NCBI RefSeq assembly: GCF_020906515.1
Contig: NC_085855.1
Coordinates: forward strand, 310,001-374,000
Source of the DNA: Vanrija pseudolonga
Lineage: Eukaryota; Basidiomycota; Tremellomycetes; Trichosporonales; Trichosporonaceae
DNA: 64,000 bases
Reading direction: 5' to 3'
Each line of letters opens with the position of its first letter. The stretch's first letter is position 1. The translations under genes and the position numbers were made by a program. Under the pieces are notes generated by a model, which was given only the letters and a program-made list of their open reading frames with translations, was not told where the DNA came from and did no database searches. Positions 21,500-34,208 of this stretch are shown piece by piece.

Positions 21500-21662
21500 G
21501 CGGTCATCACCAAGCCGACCGCCCCTCGTCATCACCCGCTTCTCACAGCGGGTGTATCAGCCTGTTGCTTTCCAGCAGCACGTCCACGGTTCGAGCCCGT
21601 GATGAGAATCCGGTCTTGCGGGGGCAGACGACGGGTTCGGGAGGTAGAGTCGGTCCTCTTTT
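21500..21662 (+). repeat. tRNA-like pol III repeat, copy A
   Basis: About 160-bp dispersed repeat. It contains a hairpin (ACCCGC...GCGGGT), a perfect B-box (GGTTCGAGCCC) within a five-base-pair T-arm-like stem, the family core GAATCCGGTC, the segment GACGACGGGTTCGG, and a T4 run at 21659-21662 that would stop RNA polymerase III. Related copies lie at 21700 and, inverted, at 45.9 and 46.1 kb. It does not fold as a normal tRNA: no matching acceptor stem is seen. It is probably SINE-like. Confidence 0.6.
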
Positions 21663-21699
21663 GTGTGTGCGGCTCGAACCACCAGCAAGCACGCGAGAT

Positions 21700-21853
21700 A
21701 TGAGGCGGCGAGCGAGTCACCAGCACCACCCGCCTCGCTGGCGGGTCGGTTCAAGCCTGTGGTCTTTGGCCACGGGTCCGCGGTTCGAGCCGCGCAGAAT
21801 CCGGTCCTGCGGGGGCAGACGACGGGTTCGGGGGGTAGGGTCGGTCCCCTTTT
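21700..21853 (+). repeat. tRNA-like pol III repeat, copy B
   Basis: Second copy, directly following copy A in the same orientation. It shows the CACCCGC...GCGGGT hairpin, a seven-base-pair anticodon-arm-like stem with loop TCTTTGG, the B-box GGTTCGAGCC, the GAATCCGGTCC core, the GACGACGGGTTCGG segment and a T4 terminator at 21850-21853. Confidence 0.6.
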
Positions 21854-21988
21854 GCTGAGCGGGGGGTGTGCTGGCGTGTGTGTGCTGGCGTGTGTGTGCG
21901 CTCGTCAGAGTGTGCGGGTGCGTGAGGGTGCAAACAACGCTTCTTCATGGATTTTGACTTCGGAGTTACCCCCTCCCCCCTTCTACCT

Positions 21989-23679
21989 CTACAGTTTGGC
22001 CTTCTCGCCGTCCTTCACCTCCTCGAGGAACGGCTTGCACTTCTTCGCGCGCTCAAGCCTTGCGTGCGTGATCTCAAAGCAGCGCGGCAGGCGTTCGTCC
22101 CATACCCCCGTGCGCATGTTCTCCGCGAGGCAGCGGGTGATGTTGACGATCTTCGCCATGCCGTGGCCTATGCGTGAGCTTTGCTCTCCCTCTCCGACCC
22201 ACCGTTGTACGAGATGCTCGCCCACAGACCAGGCTTGTCCAGCACCCTCCCGACAAGGGGCACAAGGTCGACAGAGTGGCACAGAATCCCGCTCCACACG
22301 CGGTCGACGCCCTCGCCGTCCTTCTCCTGGCCCCAGCCGGCAAAGTTCTGTGGGCAGTACCCCGCCATCCCTGCCGTCAGCACTGCCCGCACACGCACGC
22401 ACAGTTCCGGAACTTGCCCGTCGTCCCGCTGTCGTCTTCGATCGGGTACATGTCCCTCTTGGACCCGAACACGTCGATGACGGTCGCGCTGAACGGCCCG
22501 AGGATCATGCCGCCCGCGGGCGTTTGGATGAGGTACGGCCCCCGCTCGACCGAGTAGCTGTTGTTGAGCGCGGCAGCGCCGGCGTAGCTGTCTGGCGGGG
22601 TGATGTGGCATGCTTGGTGGCGGTACGGGATGATGCTGCGCGAGCGTCAGCGAGCGCACACGTGCCGGTGTAGGGCAGCTCACTGGGCCGGGATCCCCTC
22701 CCCCCTCGCCATGTCCTCGGGGAACAGGTGGCGCGTGTACGCGTTAGTAGCGAGCACGACCTCGCGTGCGCGGATGACGCCCCGCTCGCCGCAGTGCAGC
22801 GCCCAGCCGCCATCCACCTGCTCGAGGCGCGCAACAGGCGCCCAGGAGAAGAAGCGGCAGTAGCTGCTCTTCGACTCGAGCGCGAGGCGCAGCAGGCCCG
22901 TGGTGCCGCGGTGCGGGTGCCATGATCCAGCGGGGCCGCGGATGAGCTCCTTCGCGGCTGGGAGGCGCGTGAGGCGCTGTGCTTCCGCCGTGTCGGCCAC
23001 GAGCTCCCAGTCGACCTTCTTGTGCCGGTGCTTTGCGCTCTTGGCCTTGGCGGAGAAGAACTGCGCCATGAGCTCGCGGTTACGCCGCACGCCCTCGTCC
23101 GTCGTGAAGACTGGTGTCAGCGGTGCCAGAGGAACCACGCACCCTCGAGCCGCTGCCCTGTCCACAGGTCGACGTCGAGCTTCTCCTTGCGGATGATCTC
23201 GGCCGTGACCTCGAGATGCTCGGCCTCGAAGTAGAGGATGTCGAGCGCGTCCTCCTCGCTCAGGCCGGCGCCACCCTCCTCCAGCGGGGTGGTGAGCGGG
23301 CCGAACAGCTCCCAGGAGCGCGGGGCGATGTGTCCGCCGTTACGTCCCGCTGGGCAGGTCAGCCGCGATGCCGCCCAACGCCTCGCTCACAAGCACAGCT
23401 CGCGACGTCCTTGGCGTCGAGCACGACCACGCTCTTGCCGTCTGCGGCCCCGCCGGCGCGCGTAATCTGGTAGGCGAGCGACGCGCCAGTCACCCCCGCG
23501 CCGATGATCACATAGTCGAGCACTTCGGTCGGGAGCGGGTCGTGCCGCCCGTGGTTCCACAGCGAGCCGCGTCCGCGGTTCTAGAGCGGGGTTAGCTCTG
23601 CGGCTGCTGGGGAAGGATGCCGCACCGTTGCCTGCCAGTGCGAGATGGTCGACGTGTACCGCTGCGGAAAGGCCGGCAT
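21989..23679 (-). CDS. FAD-dependent oxidoreductase (DAO family)
   Basis: Amine or amino-acid oxidising flavoenzyme, 485 aa in seven exons (minus strand): 23679-23626, 23580-23391, 23349-23143, 23110-22684, 22635-22403, 22370-22203 and 22167-21989; all phases agree. The FAD-binding Rossmann motif is G45-x-G47-x2-G50 (VIIGAGVTGASLAY). The family signature SGRNGGHI starts at residue 82 and falls across a splice junction, which supports the model. VVLATNAYTRHLFP, the substrate-domain segment SVERGPYLIQTPAGG and the C-terminal FAD contact NGHGMAKI follow. The last three residues, AKL, fit the type 1 peroxisomal signal. Substrate unknown; a sarcosine or D-amino-acid oxidase-like role is plausible. 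Confidence 0.88.
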
Positions 23680-24927
23680 GGTGGTGAGTCAGAGTGTGAG
23701 TGGGGGGTTGGCTGGTCCACGACGCGTTCAAGTATCTTAGCCATGTCCGGTACCGCGGCGTGGGCTGGAGGTCATCTGACATTGTTATCAGGCGCGAGGA
23801 TCAGGCTAAAGTCGGGATCTGGCCTTGGCGACAGTCGCGAGATGCAACACGCATCGAGTCGATGCATCGATGGGGCATGTCGTTGCTGTCGTTGTTGTCT
23901 TTGTTATTGTCTCACAGCCAGCCGGTGGCCCGGCGGCGCGGACATGGCACAGTCAGTGCGAGTGCGGCTTGCCGAGTCTCGGCACAGGTCATGAGTCAGT
24001 CATGGTGAGACATGATGACCACCGCATGGTTGCTCCGTGTCGTGTCCGAGATCTCCGCATATTGTCTGCGAATGCTGCGCGTCTTGCCGCGGCTATGATG
24101 GATGATTGAACGCCGCAGCTGTTAGCCGACCCACCCAGCGAAGCGAAGTGAAGAATTTGGATGGCTGCAGTTGAGGGATGTGTCGATGCATGTACGACAA
24201 GTTACGGGAGTGACTGACCTGTTGTTGATGCACCGCAGTCCACCAGGGAGTAGTGGGACATGTTCAGTGTATAGTCAGGAATCAGCCTGTCACTCTGACC
24301 TGTCATCCTCAGGAGATGACAGTCAGGAGGCCCTCGTCGTCCTTGGTGTCCTTGCCTTGCTTGCCCTGTTGCGTGCCGTGTTAAGAGAGCGTCAGTGGCA
24401 CTTTATTAAATAGCCTACGTGATCCCATTCCAAACGAGGTTGTGACGGTCGCCGGCGGCACACGGTCGAGGTTGAGCTGCCTTGGTGGCTGTACTGCGGC
24501 GTTTTACTTGCAACTTTTTCCTGAACGCCTTGCCGCTTTGTTAGACAACAATACAGAGGAGGGCAAGAGGTGCAGAGGTGCTGCAGCAGTGCACGCTGTA
24601 TATGCACAAGCACGATCACTCACCTCGACCAACCAAGGATAACGACGACCAAAGACCCGAATCCGACTTGATCCTGACAAACGACGAGTCACTACCGAGG
24701 GTGAAGTGAATGGCGGCGTCGCGGCGTCGCGGCAACAAGATCAGCGGGACTTCGAGTGCACCTCAGCCACCAACGACGGCAACGACGAGCGACGAGCGGG
24801 CACAAGGACAGCGAGCGAGCGACGACGACGACAACGACCTCGGCGATCAATCACTCACACTCGTGTCAATCACTCTTTCTGTCTCTCTTCCTCACCATCA
24901 CATCGCCAACACACACACCGCGACGCC
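23680..24927. other. Divergent promoter region
   Basis: About 1.25 kb between the divergently transcribed flavoenzyme and histidine kinase. No coding exon or repeat is supportable. The 150 bases before the kinase start are CA-rich with CACACACACC-like leader sequence. Both promoters must lie here. Confidence 0.5.
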
Positions 24928-27900
24928 ATGGGCTCGCCGGACGCCAACGCCCCGCCGCCGCTGGCCCTCCTCGACGTGAGTCGCCTGCAGCCCGTCGCAC
25001 GAGCTAGCTAGCTGACCCACGCACCCAGTCATATCCCTACCCCGCAGCAGTCGTTCGGATACGGCGCGACGAGCCCGCCCACTCGTCGCCGCCCGAGACA
25101 CCACTCGGCGGCCCATCGCCATCATCGCCGCCGGCCCGCCCACGCCTAGTGTCCCCCGGCGCAGAGTTCAGCCTCGAGCGGCGCGCGCACGCGCTCACCA
25201 TCAACGTCCCGCCTCCGCACCCGCGCGCGGGCACCTCGGCGCCGCTGACGCCCGTGCCGACCGTCACTAGCGCGCGCGGCGGGCATGCACTCGACGTCAC
25301 CTGGGCCAATGCGCAGTGGACCGCTGCTGGCGTCTCCCCGTTCGACCTGTCGCGCATCGCTGCTTGGCTCCAGAGCGGGGACGACAAGCCGTTCCAGGTC
25401 TCGGCCCGCGGCGCGACGCTCCAGCTCGCCCGCTGCGCGGCAGGCGACGACGACACCTACGCGCTGCTCGGACAGCAGTTCGCGCCCGCGCCAAGCCCTA
25501 GACCAGCAGTCAACATGGTGCGCGACCTCGCATGGCCGCGCATGGTGCCCCCCTTTGCGCCGGCCGCAGGGGACGCCCCGCCGCCCCTCCTCCGGAAATC
25601 ATCCAACCCGCTCAACTGCCGCGAGCTGTTCGAGCAGGTCGACTGGTCGCGCACCAGCCTGGGCCCGCTGGACGAGTGGCCAGCTGGCGCGGTCACCGCC
25701 CTCGAGCTCATGTTCAGCCACGAGAGCCAGATTGTCCTCAAGCTCGGGACGGAGACGTCCGAGCTGTACTCGATTTAGTGGGTAGCCCGTGACCGGTGCG
25801 CACTAACCCGCGCAGCAACGACGCGTTCTCGCCTATCGGCTTCAGACACCCGTTCATGATCGGCCGGCAACACAAGGACCTGCCATACGCGATCCGATCA
25901 GCAATGGACGAGGACTGCGATCGTGTGCTGGCCGGCGAGACGATCCACGTCACGGACAAGCTGCTGCTATATGCGCACGACGACCGGGGGAGGCTGATCG
26001 AGGAGTATCTGAGCTGGGACAACATGCCGCTCGAGGACCACGGGCGGGTGTTTGGCATCTGGGGCGCGTTCACGAGCGTCACGTCCCGCGTGCTCGCGAC
26101 GCGCCGGCGCAACACGGCGCGCGAGGTCATGTCGGGCCTCGCGACGCTGCGCACCTCGGCCGAGTTCTTCTCCAGCCTGACGGCGCTGCTGGAGCACAAT
26201 GCGCACGATGTGCCATTCGCCATCGCATACAGCGTCAAGCCGACAAAACCACGCGGCGGGCGCCCGCGCGCACCGAGCGCAGACGTCGAGGTCGAGCTGA
26301 ATCTCCAGTCGACGCTCGGCGTACCTGCCCACCACGCGTCGACGCCGCAGAAGCTCGAGTACGTGCTCCCAAAGCACAAGGGCAAGTCGTTCCTCTCGCG
26401 GTTTGGCAGCTCTGCGCTCTCCGCCGATCACCTGACGTCCGAGACGGCATCGTCCGCCATCTCGACGGGCGGGCCCGATCTCGTGACGAGCTACGACACG
26501 GACGCGTGGCCGATCCAGCTGGCACTGTCGACCGGCCGGTGTGTGGTTGTGGACGACTGCTCGGGCCTCATCAAGGGATACCCCGTCCGCGCGTGGGACG
26601 AGCTGCCAGACCGCGCGATCGTCGTGCCCCTCGTCACGGCGTCCACGCCGACCGAGGACGACGTCGCCCCCGCCGTGATCATCATCGGCGTTAACCTCCG
26701 CCGCCCAATAGACGACGACTACCTCGACTGGCTGCACCAGTTCCGGCAGGGCCTGACGATCCAGCTCGACTCGGTGCGCGTGCTCGAGGCCGAGACGGCG
26801 CGCAGAATAGAGCGGGACAAGCTCGAGGCGGCGCGAACCAGCCTCATCCAGGGCGCGGCGAACGCCTTCCGAACACCACTGACGCTCATCTCGGCCCCGA
26901 TTGACGAGGTGGTCCAGACGACGCTGACTCCGTTGCAAACAAGCCGCTTGAAGTTGGCCCAGCGCCATGTAGGGAGACTCGAGCAGCTCGTCGACTCGCT
27001 ATTGCAGTTTACTCGGCTCGAGTCTGGCCAGCTGGAGCCGCGCTTCGTCAGCGGCGACCTCGCGGCGTTTGTGCGCGACATCGCCGACATCTTCCGCCCG
27101 GTACTCAACTCGCGCGCGCTCGACCTCCATGTCACAATCGACGACGAGTCCGTGTCCAAAGTGGTGTTTGACCCGGGCCTCTTCGAGACGGTCATCTCAA
27201 ACTTTATGAGCCATGCGCTCCAGTCGACAACAACAGGGCCAGTTACTGTCCGCCTGTCATCCGAACAAGTCGAAGGTGATCATTGGGCCGTCATCAATAT
27301 CGCGTATGCCGGGACGCCAATGCCCCGCGCGTACCTCGAGGTTCTGTCTCGCGGTTTCCAGGCGGTCGATACTACAGGCGCTGGCACCGAGCTAGGCCTC
27401 GCACTCGCACGCGAGATTGTGCGCCTGCATGGAGGCGAGCTTGCGATCGAGAGCGTCTACCCCCGCCGTCGGATGGTGGTGCGGAGCGACGCGGAGAGCG
27501 AGCCCGTGTTCACCAAGCTCACGACGGCGTCGTTCCCAGGGTCGACGTTCACCGTGCGCTTCCCGACGTTCCACGAACACGATGGCGAGGGAACCATCAC
27601 ACTGGGCGGATACAGTGACCGGTTGGCCAACGACGCGCTGCAGTGGTCGACCGGCAGCGCAGACGAAGAGTCAGCAAATGGCTCAATGTCTGGTGGCTGG
27701 ACCGACGCGCTGCTGTTTGAGCGCACCGACAGGATCCTCGTCGTCGATAGCAACTCGGACATTCGCGCCTACCTTCGCTCCCTGTTCAGCCCATTCTGTC
27801 AGGTCTTTGAGGCCGAAGACGGCGCCCAGGCTCTAGAACTGGCTACGACATGCAAGCCGAACCTCATCCTGGCTGACCGCACCATCCCCAAAATCTCAGG

Positions 27901-30055
27901 CCAGGACCTCTTACTTGCCGTCCGCTCCGACGGGCGGACGCGCCTCATCCCGTTCGTCTTCCTCGCTACCACCAACGAAGAGGAGGACCAGGCGACAGCG
28001 CTTGTCGCCGGCGCTGAGGACTACATCCTCAAGCCGTTCAAGCCGCGCGAGCTGCTCGCCCGCGTCCACCTCCACATGCAAATGGGCAAGAAGCGGGCTG
28101 AGCTCGAGTTCAAGTTCATGCAGCGCGAGAAGGAGTACCGCATTCTGGCCGACTACTGTCCCAGCGGCATTCTCCGGCTGGCCAACTACGAGGAGATGCT
28201 GTACTGCAACGAGGCCTACTTGGGCCCCGCGGGTCTGTCCCACGCCGACCTGACTTCGGACGGCGATTCATGGCTCGCGCGCATCGACCCAAGAGACCGC
28301 GAGCGTGCCCAGCGCGAATGGAAGCAGATCGCCGAGGGCAACCAGCCGACGACGGTCATCAACTATCGCTGGGCGACAGGCCGGTGCATGTCGGCGGTCG
28401 TTGTGCGGCTTGACCTTGTGGAACCGGGCCTCACAGGCATGCTGGCTTGCTTCTCGGACGTCACGGACTCGGAGGAGAGGTTGCACGAGGCGGAGCGTCG
28501 GCGAATCGAGGCGGAAGAGTCGAAGCGGCAGCAGGAGCTGCTCGTTGACTTGACATCGCACGAAATCCGCACCCCAGTATCGGCGATTCTGCAGTGCTCG
28601 TCGCTAGTCAAGGAGAACCTCGCTTCTCTGAGGGACCAGCTCGCTCGTGTTGGACCATCGGGCTTTGTCCCGCCTCCGACCCTCCTCGCCGAGCTCGCAC
28701 AGGACCTGGAGGCGCTGGAGAGCATTTACCAGTGTGGCCTGGTACAGGAGCGGATTGCCGGCGACGTGCTCTCGCTCGCGCGCATCCAGCTCGACATGCT
28801 GTCGGTTCACGAGGTCGACGTCGACGTTGCCAAGCAAGCGCACAGGCTGTTGTCGGTGTTTGCGTCCGAGGCCAAGATGAACCGCATCTCCTTGTCGCTC
28901 GACTTTGGCGACATGTTCAGGACCATGGGTGTTCGTGCCGTCAAGACCGACCCTGTGCGGTTTGGCCAGGTCGTCACCAACCTCGTGACCAACGCCATGA
29001 GGTTTACGTCGCGCGCGGCGGTACGCAACATCACCGTGCGGTACGACCTTGCTTGGGATCCTCCCGCTGGCGGATCGTGTGCCCTTCCCACCTCGCCCTC
29101 GGCCACGGCACCACTCCACAAGGCCGTGCCGCCCGACAACACGCCAGTCTACCTCTACGTCAGTGTCAGTGACACTGGCCCAGGCATGACCCCCGACGAG
29201 CAGAAGCTGCTCTTCCAGCGCTTCCAGCAGGGTAACAACCGGATCCACACTCAGTACGGTGGCTCTGGTCTCGGCCTGTTCATCTGCAGGAGTGAGTAAC
29301 TGATCGCGCGACGCTGGCTGACGGAACAGAACTCACACAACTACTCGCCGGCGACATCTCTGTTGAGAGCAAGGTCGCGCACGGCACCACCTTCCGGTTC
29401 TACATCAAGACACACACGGCCAACATGTTACCGCTGCAGTCGCAGTCGCCGCTCCTCACGCCAATCAAGGAGCGGGATATGCCGGATCTCGCGCTGCTCC
29501 CGAGGCGCATCCTCGTAGTCGAGGACAACATCATCAACCAGACCGTCCTGAAGCGGCAGATGATCAAGGCCGGGCTCGAATGCGACGTCGCGAGCAACGG
29601 CCAAAAGGCGCTCGACCTGATCGCGGCGTCTGAGAGCGCTGCGACGCCATACGACGTTATTCTCATGGACGTCGAGATGCCCGTCATGGACGGGATCACG
29701 GCAGTCGCGCGCCTGCGCTCGCTCGAGAAGGCGTCGAGCGTACCACGCCGCCTAGTGATCGCGCTCACTGGCAACGCGCGTGGCGGGCAGATCGACCAGG
29801 CGATGGCGGCAGGCTTTGATCGAGGTGAGTTAAGCGCGCGGTTGACGCGAGTCGAGTCGACTGGTCGTCGAGTGGGTCGTGTGTCTTGGCCCAGGAGTCA
29901 GATTAGTCGACCGCGTACCCATTTTCCCGCGCCACGCACGCTAACACGTCGTCACCACAGTGGTCATCAAGCCATACCGCCTCCCAGCTTTGCTCGAGAC
30001 AATCCAAGACACAATGGCCAAGCACAAGGCAGGCCTCAACCAGCAATCTTCATAA
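24928..30055 (+). CDS. Dual-kinase hybrid histidine kinase
   Basis: Two-component sensor, 1620 aa. Exons: 24928-24975, 25029-25777, 25816-29291, 29330-29824 and 29961-30055; phases agree. Order: low-complexity N-terminus; PAS-like region (about 200-360, VDWSRTSLGPLDEWP); GAF-like region (about 365-600); first kinase module, in which the H-box reads ANAFRTP with Asn615 replacing the phospho-acceptor His and the ATP lid is degraded; receiver 1 (Asp953, LKPF); PAS (about 1037-1150); second kinase module with intact SHEIRTP (His1181), N-box TNAMRFT, DTGPGM and GSGLGL; receiver 2 (Asp1538, IKPY). The two-kinase, two-receiver layout recalls Cryptococcus Tco2, from memory. It should signal through a histidine phosphotransfer protein to the HOG pathway. 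Confidence 0.9.
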
Positions 30056-30482
30056 TCCCTTTCTCGTTCCATTACTTACTTGCATAGTCATCTTGGGTTT
30101 TTACAGTGTACATTGAGCAACAAACATGCATGTATTGTAGCCTTGACGTGCCGCGAGTCCGTCGAGTCGAGCCGCACAACACGAAGCTAATTCCCAATTT
30201 ATTCCTTGTCGCCGCAGTAGCCGCACTCGGATCTGGTTTAGTGCGGGGCCCCAAAGCCCACTGCGATGACCGAGATACCTGTCGGACCCCGTCCGACAGC
30301 CAAGAAATGCGACGCTCCACCTGCACAGTGGCCACTCGTCCTGCTCCATCACATCCCTATCTCTACTTTGCGTCTTGCCCTTCACTCGCAGCATTACATT
30401 GTCGGTCCTCGCCCGCCAAGCCTGTCCGTCCACACTGCTGCACCGATAACAACAACAACAACACCACTCCGAGCCCGCGCAC
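30056..30482. other. Kinase 3' end and regulator promoter
   Basis: About 430 bases holding the 3' region of the kinase gene and the promoter and leader of the following Zn2Cys6 gene. The leader ends in AACAACAACAAC-type sequence just before the start codon. No other feature is seen. Confidence 0.5.
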
Positions 30483-33065
30483 ATGCCCGCGAGCGACAAG
30501 AAGGAGCCAAAGAAGGGCGGCACGCCCAACATTGCCTCGACGGCGTGCCAGCGGTGCTACCAGCGCAAGAAGAAGGTGCGTGTCGGCGTCGAGGTTTCGG
30601 TGGCGTGTCCCTGGGCATGTGTGCTGTCTTTCCGTGCCGGCCGGGACTGGCCCTTTGGCGCGCGGTCTCGGGCCGCCGCACACCACCCACCACACCCCAC
30701 CCTTACTCTACGTAGCCGACGCGTCTGTCGGATCGCCGGCATCCCCGGTCGATGGACTAAACTGACACTTCACTTGGCAGTGTAACCGCGCCGTACCCGC
30801 ATGCGAGGGCTGCGTCCGGTCTCGGTCCGAGTGCGTGTACGACGGCGGGAATGCCGACACGGCTCGGCTGTAGTGAGTGTGATCCGTGTTCCGTATCCTC
30901 ACGGGCCCCGCTGACGATCAGTAACATCCTCTCTGGGCTATCCGACGAGAACAGACGGCTGAGGGAGCGGCTGGCCGACTACGAGGGCGGGGTGGTCCCG
31001 CCCGCCGAAACGCTGTCCAAGCACGCCGTCGCGGGCAGCTGCGGCGCCTCTAGCGCGGCATGCCTGCCGTCCCCGCCGACCTCGGCCGCAGGCGACGAGC
31101 ACACGCTCGCCGAGCGCATCGTCAAGCGCATCTTCGTCACCCCGCTCGCGCAGGGCGACTCGGGCGGCCTCCGCGCGCGCATCCACGAGCAGCTCGGCAC
31201 GTGTGCCGACGAGGATGTCGAGGACGCCTTGCTGGGGGGCAGCGAGAGCCTGCGCGCGCCGACGACGACGTGTGCCATCTGGCCGTCGAAGGCGCTCGCG
31301 CGCCAGCTCATCAAGATGTACTTTGAGGCCACGAACCCCTTCTACCCGACGTACGACCAGGACGTGATCAACAAGGAGTGGGTGGTGGGAGAGGATTAAG
31401 AAGCTGATGGTAGCCTTGAGGATTTGTACGAGACCGTCTACCCCACGTCTGGGGCCGGCGCGCCGTACAACCGCAACGGCGACGGCACGCCGGATATCCG
31501 CATCTTCCAGCTGTTCATCATGTTCGCGATCGGGTGTGGGCAGATCGAGACGCGGACCAACCGCCCACGGACGGACACGGGGCTGTTGGTCGCGTTTGCG
31601 CTGCGCCATCTGCCGGCCTTGATGCGTGCTGATCCCTTGGTAGGTGATATAGCCGGCAAGCAACACAAGCTCACCCAGCCCAGACTTGCATCTCCGGCAT
31701 CGTCCTCTATTCGGCCTACACGTTCTCCGACTTTGCGCGCATGAACCCCACGCAGATCATCGGTATCGCCGCCGACCTGGCCCTCGAGTACGGCCTTAAC
31801 CGCGACGACCCCAGCCTGCCCGAGAAGGAGCTCAACAAGCGGCGCAAGATCTTCTGGTCGATCTTCTGCCAGGACCGTTGTCGTGAGTTACTAACCCCCG
31901 GGACGATCGCTCACGGCCCAGTCTCCTTCACACTCAACCGCCCCGTGTCCATCCCAGACGAGCTGGTGCACACGTCCCTCCCGAAATTGTGCTGCTCTGG
32001 CGGGCACAAGCGGCTGTACTTGCACATGGTGAGTTGGTTGCCACCTTCCCGTGGCGCTAGAGGCGTAGTTCGCACGCCTCGGGTGCCGTCGGTTCCCACC
32101 GCCACCATCCACATGCCACATGGCTGACAACGCAGGACTCGACCGAGCTATTCCACACTGCCACCATGCTTCGCCGGCTACAGGGCATGGTGCTCAATGA
32201 CGTGTACCTCAACGGCAAGTCACAACCCGACCCCGAGGCCACGCTACTGCGCCTCCGGAACCACCTCGACAACTGGTACCACTCTATGGCGAAGAACCCC
32301 AAGACTGGCCAGCCGCACGCCTACTTTGAGCTGGGGTACAACATTGTCCTGGTGTGGCTGTATCGCCCGTCCAACATGTGCCCGTCGACGCCGCCACACC
32401 GGATGCCGACGCTGAGACGCGCCGCGTACCGTGCCATCCAGCTGTACCGCGAGGGCCAGGAGGAGGAGCGGCAGGTGGAAAACTACGTGTCGTACTGCCA
32501 GCTCGTGTGCATGTGCGTCACGCTGGTGTACACGCTGTTAGAGGGCGAGGGCGACCCGTCCAACCTGCTGCTTATTGCGTGGCGCCAGACGGCCCTCGAG
32601 CAGGTCGCCGCCGCCGAGGACTCGCTGGCCAAGTTCTGCGCCAACTGGCCTGGTATCAAGCGGTTCACGCGAGCGTTTGACAACCTGGCAGCCGGCCTCA
32701 AGGCCAGGCTAGAGGAGCAGAAGCCGGGTTCGCCGCCGCCAATGTGGGTCCTGCCCTCGACGACGAACGGGACGACGAGCACGACGCCAAACTCGAACGC
32801 GACGCCCAGTGCCAACGCCGGCATTACGCCCGACGACGTGCCCACGACCGCCTCGACGAGCCTGCAGACTCTGCTCCCGCTCAACATGATGGGCGAGTAC
32901 GACGAGTACTGTGACAAGTGGGCCGGGCTCGTGACTGCTGCGCCGCCCCCGCTCGACGACGGCTTCCAGCTGCAGAACCAGAGCCTCGACGAGCTGTTCT
33001 CGACGGTCGGATTCCCGCTTGGACCGGATGTACTCGCGGGCCTGGGCTTTGATTTCAAGGAGTGA
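30483..33065 (+). CDS. Zn2Cys6 fungal-specific transcription factor
   Basis: Regulator of 700 aa in seven exons: 30483-30575, 30781-30872, 30922-31377, 31414-31639, 31684-31882, 31922-32028 and 32136-33065; all phases agree. The zinc cluster C22-x2-C25-x6-C32-x6-C39-x2-C42-x6-C49 is split by the first intron between K31 and C32, a position common in fungal factors. A short predicted coiled coil (LSDENRRLRERLADYE) follows, then the middle homology region (MRADPL, IGIAADLALEYGL, KRRKIFWSIFCQDR and LNRPVSIPDE). The C-terminus is Thr/Ser/Asn-rich and then acidic, like an activation domain. It lies downstream of the histidine kinase on the same strand; no functional link is shown. Confidence 0.9.
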
Positions 33066-34208
33066 TGATGCCCGAGCGAGCATCAGGGATGTGTGTGGAC
33101 GCGGCATGAGGCTGTGTGTGTTTGTTTGTTTATCCTGGCGAGGTGCGGCGACCAGCACCACTCAACTGTAGCGAAAGTGTACATTGTAGATATGCACGGG
33201 GTTGTGTGTGTTGATGTTGTCGGGGATCCCGGCGGCGATCCCGCGAGTGTGACGGTGGTACGAGGAATGGCGGCGATGAGGGGGTGGACGGTTGGGCCGC
33301 GGCGAGCGGCGAGCGGTCGAGTGAGCGGCATGCCCGCGCGACCCTCGCCGCACAGTGCGGAGTGACAGACACACGACGCTGCACCGGCGCCGACTCGCCG
33401 CGCCGCCCCTGCGTCCACTGGGCGGCCATGCCGCACGCACCCACTTATCTCGCGACCGAAAGTATCGGGGTGGGTGGGTGTGAGCCCGAAGACAGCGCAA
33501 GTCGAGGCCGCCCCGCGACTGCGCCTCGCTACTGCGTGACGTGATGTCGCGGCACCCGCATTCCGCCAAGGCAGGCTAGATCTGCGAGGTGCAGGGCGAT
33601 CGAGCCGGCGAGGCAAGGCGAGCTCGATGCGACTTTTGGCGTTAGCCATGCAGGTAAGCAGGTAAGCAGTAGTTGCACAATGTTCTCGTCGCTGCTGTCG
33701 TCGTCGTCGTCGTCATGCATGTGTGCTCACTGCACACGGCTGCACTGCGGATATGCGGGGATAGATAGTAACCGCTGTCATGGCCCAAAGCAGCAGCTGC
33801 CAAGACTTTTTGTGGCGGAGCGGCGTATTCAAGCAGCACAGATCCGCGAGCTGGTCAGATCTCAGGTCGAGATCTTGGGCGATGCGGCGCGGGGTGTGCT
33901 CGGTGGGCAGGTAGTGGAATGGGGTGCTGCTGCACGGGGTTGGGAGCACGAGAAGTAGAGTAGAACTCGAGCTGATCGAGCAGAGGGAGCATGACGAGCA
34001 GACAAGGGAGCAATCTCCAGCTACCTCCCCTCGTCGCCCGCCTCGACGGCCTTCGCTTCGATCTATCCGCCCTCGGCCAAGTCTTGACCCACCCACGGCG
34101 ACACACCGCCTCAGCCTTGCACATCTGCGAGTCACCACTCATTACCACGTTCACAAACTCTCATCTTCTTCGCCTTCTCTCACTCAGTCACTCACTCACG
34201 CCAACACA
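33066..34208. other. Intergenic promoter region
   Basis: About 1.14 kb upstream of a surface protein gene. It contains GTCGTC triplets near 33700 and a GAG/CTC-rich stretch at 33600-33625, with a CT-rich leader near 34160-34200. No gene, RNA or transposon is recognised. Confidence 0.45.
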
